Shown here: positions 33,011 through 34,212 of the stretch, in pieces
Numbering within the stretch: the first letter of the stretch is position 1
Layout of the letters: every line of letters begins with the position of its first letter
Origin: Rhodospirillales bacterium
GTDB taxonomy: Bacteria > Pseudomonadota > Alphaproteobacteria > Rhodospirillales > Defluviicoccaceae
Assembly (NCBI GenBank): GCA_016712375.1
Contig: JADJRE010000028.1
Span: 1-34,212 of the forward strand
Reading direction: 5' to 3'
Length of the DNA: 34,212 nucleotides
Made by a program: the position numbers and the translations under genes
Notes under the pieces: model-generated
What the model was told of the DNA's origin: nothing
The model's input: the letters and a program-made list of their open reading frames with translations, nothing else
The model's database searches: none

Positions 33011-33295
33011 TTACGACTCGCGGAAGGTGACGCCGAACCCGCCGGTCGGATAGGTCCATGTCAGCGCACCTTCCTTGCTGCAGACCAAATAACACGTTCC
33101 GCATTCGAAGCACTGCTCGTAGTTGAACAGCACACTTCCGTCATCGAGTGGTACGAACAGGTTGGCAGGGCAGACGAATACGCAGGCCTTTACCGCGCAT
33201 GTCCTGCACTTTTGTGGATCGACGACGATGTGCGGCTTGTCGTCCACCTTGAAGCGGACGGTCCGCATCTTCTCTTCGTGGGTCGTCATTACCAT
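33011..33295 (-). CDS. fixX: Ferredoxin-like protein FixX
   Basis: A 94-residue iron-sulfur protein with the cysteines of FixX: CRTCAVKACVFVCP and CFECGTCYLVC. FixX-type ferredoxins pair with FixC to form the quinone oxidoreductase of ETF. The ATG at 33295 follows AGGAG at 6 bases. It overlaps the fixC stop by 7 bases; a second ATG at 33289 shares a base with that stop (TAATG). The frame is intact. Confidence 0.9.
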   Translation of the reverse strand: MVMTTHEEKMRTVRFKVDDKPHIVVDPQKCRTCAVKACVFVCPANLFVPLDDGSVLFNYEQCFECGTCYLVCSKEGALTWTYPTGGFGVTFRES

Positions 33296-34212
33296 AGGTA
33301 GCTCCTCGCTGCCTGATACAGGTCGTACAGCAGGTGGTGTGGCTTCGCCCCGAAGCGGCGCAGCGTCCTGAAATAGAGGGGGAGGACCTTCTGCTTCGCA
33401 TTGCCGTCCACCTGGAACAGACTTTCGAAGCTCTGTGCCGCCATCTCCGGATAGACGTTCTGCAACCGCTCACTGTTGACGAAGTGCGGCGCGTGCCGGT
33501 AGGCGCGGAAATCCGTGAACACGTTGTGGGGCCACAGCAGTTCCGTGTAACGCTCAAGCGTGTGGCGGGTGAAGTCCCGCACGCGATGTGCCTCGATCGC
33601 CGCCTCGCCGGCGGCGAGCCCCGACTGCATGGCGTAGTTGATCCCCTCGATATAGAGCCCGGTCGCGAGGCAGAATCCGGCGGCGTCGCCCGCAACCAGC
33701 ATGCCCGAGGCCACCAGCTTCGGCATCATCTCCCAGCCGCTTTCGGGAATGAGGTGGGCCGAGTACTCGCGCAGCTTCGCGCCGCGCACCAGCGGTGCCA
33801 CCGCCGGGTGGGACTTGAACACCTCCAGAAGGTCGTAGGGACGCTTCTTCGTCTCGACCAGGGAAGACACCTGGCCGATGATGCCGAGCGACAGGGAATT
33901 GCGGTTGGTATAGAGGAATGCGCCGCCGCGGACGTCCTCGGTGACAGCACCCACATATTCCAGCACCATGCCTTCGTTGCCGGAGAGGTGGAAGCGTTCG
34001 CGGATGATCGCCTCGTCCAGGCCGAGAACTTCCTTGACGCCCAGCGACAGTTCGTCCGTCTTCAGCTTGCGTTGCAGGCCCGCCTGCTGCGCCAGGAAGG
34101 AATTGGCGCCGTCACATGCGATGACCACGTCGGCGCGGAGTTCGCCCTCGTCGCGGCGAACCTTGACGCCCACCACCTTGCCGCGTTCGATGATCACGTC
34201 GTCGACCACCGT
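33289..34212 (-). CDS. fixC: FixC-like ETF-quinone oxidoreductase, 5' end outside window
   Basis: The visible 307 residues are the C-terminal two thirds of an FAD-dependent FixC: VDDVIIERGKVVGVKVRRDE, DVVIACDGANSFLAQQAGLQ, KEVLGLDEAIIRERFHLSGN, and the FAD-binding LVAGDAAGFCLATGLYIEGI with NYAMQSGLAAGEAAIEAHRV. It ends SYLW. FixC accepts electrons from ETF and gives them to quinone with FixX. The gene runs off the right edge. Its place at the head of the mycofactocin genes supports a dedicated electron path. Confidence 0.9.
   Translation of the reverse strand, partial: TVVDDVIIERGKVVGVKVRRDEGELRADVVIACDGANSFLAQQAGLQRKLKTDELSLGVKEVLGLDEAIIRERFHLSGNEGMVLEYVGAVTEDVRGGAFLYTNRNSLSLGIIGQVSSLVETKKRPYDLLEVFKSHPAVAPLVRGAKLREYSAHLIPESGWEMMPKLVASGMLVAGDAAGFCLATGLYIEGINYAMQSGLAAGEAAIEAHRVRDFTRHTLERYTELLWPHNVFTDFRAYRHAPHFVNSERLQNVYPEMAAQSFESLFQVDGNAKQKVLPLYFRTLRRFGAKPHHLLYDLYQAARSYLW

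Noticed and set aside
1..34212. CRISPR array
   Set aside because: No regularly spaced repeats with unique spacers, and no cas genes were seen.

Overview
The window looks like chromosomal DNA of a GC-rich alphaproteobacterium. A Rhodospirillales-type host is my guess, from gene style, codon use, the DUF2924/recombinase module, the DUF3489 and ParB-methylase phage genes and a mycofactocin locus; the genus cannot be read from the sequence. Three blocks are visible. The left chromosomal edge (1-3055) holds a frameshifted D,D-carboxypeptidase gene, an intact phosphoglucomutase gene (pgm) and a complete tRNA-Ser(CGA).

From about 3.2 to 28.2 kb lies a mosaic of accessory DNA that starts next to the tRNA. 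In order it has: a decayed IS21-family element that cut off an AAA/SMC-like ATPase gene; an intact zinc-ribbon Mrr-type restriction endonuclease in lower-GC DNA; a frameshifted IS1380-family element; a large serine recombinase module (small protein, DUF2924 protein, recombinase, small HTH protein) on the minus strand; a divergent pair of genes I do not recognise (13.2-15.7 kb); and an incomplete prophage (15.9-28.04 kb). The prophage has a sigma-like regulator, a Toprim primase, a replicative ATPase, small early genes, a ParB-domain DNA methylase, a DUF3489 protein, both terminase subunits, a gpW-like protein, a portal protein and a head maturation protease that stops before its catalytic serine. 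No capsid or tail genes follow.

The right edge (28.28-34.21 kb, all minus strand) is a tightly packed mycofactocin operon. In transcription order it reads: ETF-quinone oxidoreductase-like fixC (entering from the right edge), ferredoxin-like fixX, ETF beta subunit, creatininase-type peptidase mftE, glycosyltransferase mftF, precursor peptide mftA (ending IDGMCGVY), a mycofactocin-type short-chain dehydrogenase, and the chaperone mftB. Four of its junctions are 4-base ATGA overlaps. The radical SAM enzyme MftC, which has to act on MftA together with MftB, is not downstream of mftB. Instead there are about 245 bases of AT-richer DNA and then the broken prophage. The operon is therefore either split or cut by the island.

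Single-base frameshifts are frequent (carboxypeptidase, istA, istB, IS1380 transposase, HTH protein, unknown gene B, methylase, DUF7220-like gene, mftF), and the protein sequence is well kept on both sides of most of them. This could be real decay or uncorrected sequencing indels, and several 'pseudogene' calls depend on which. The candidates most worth following are the unknown two-gene module at 13.2-15.7 kb, the truncated mycofactocin/ETF operon, and two strong hairpins in the phage region, one of which covers the ribosome binding site of the sigma-like gene.
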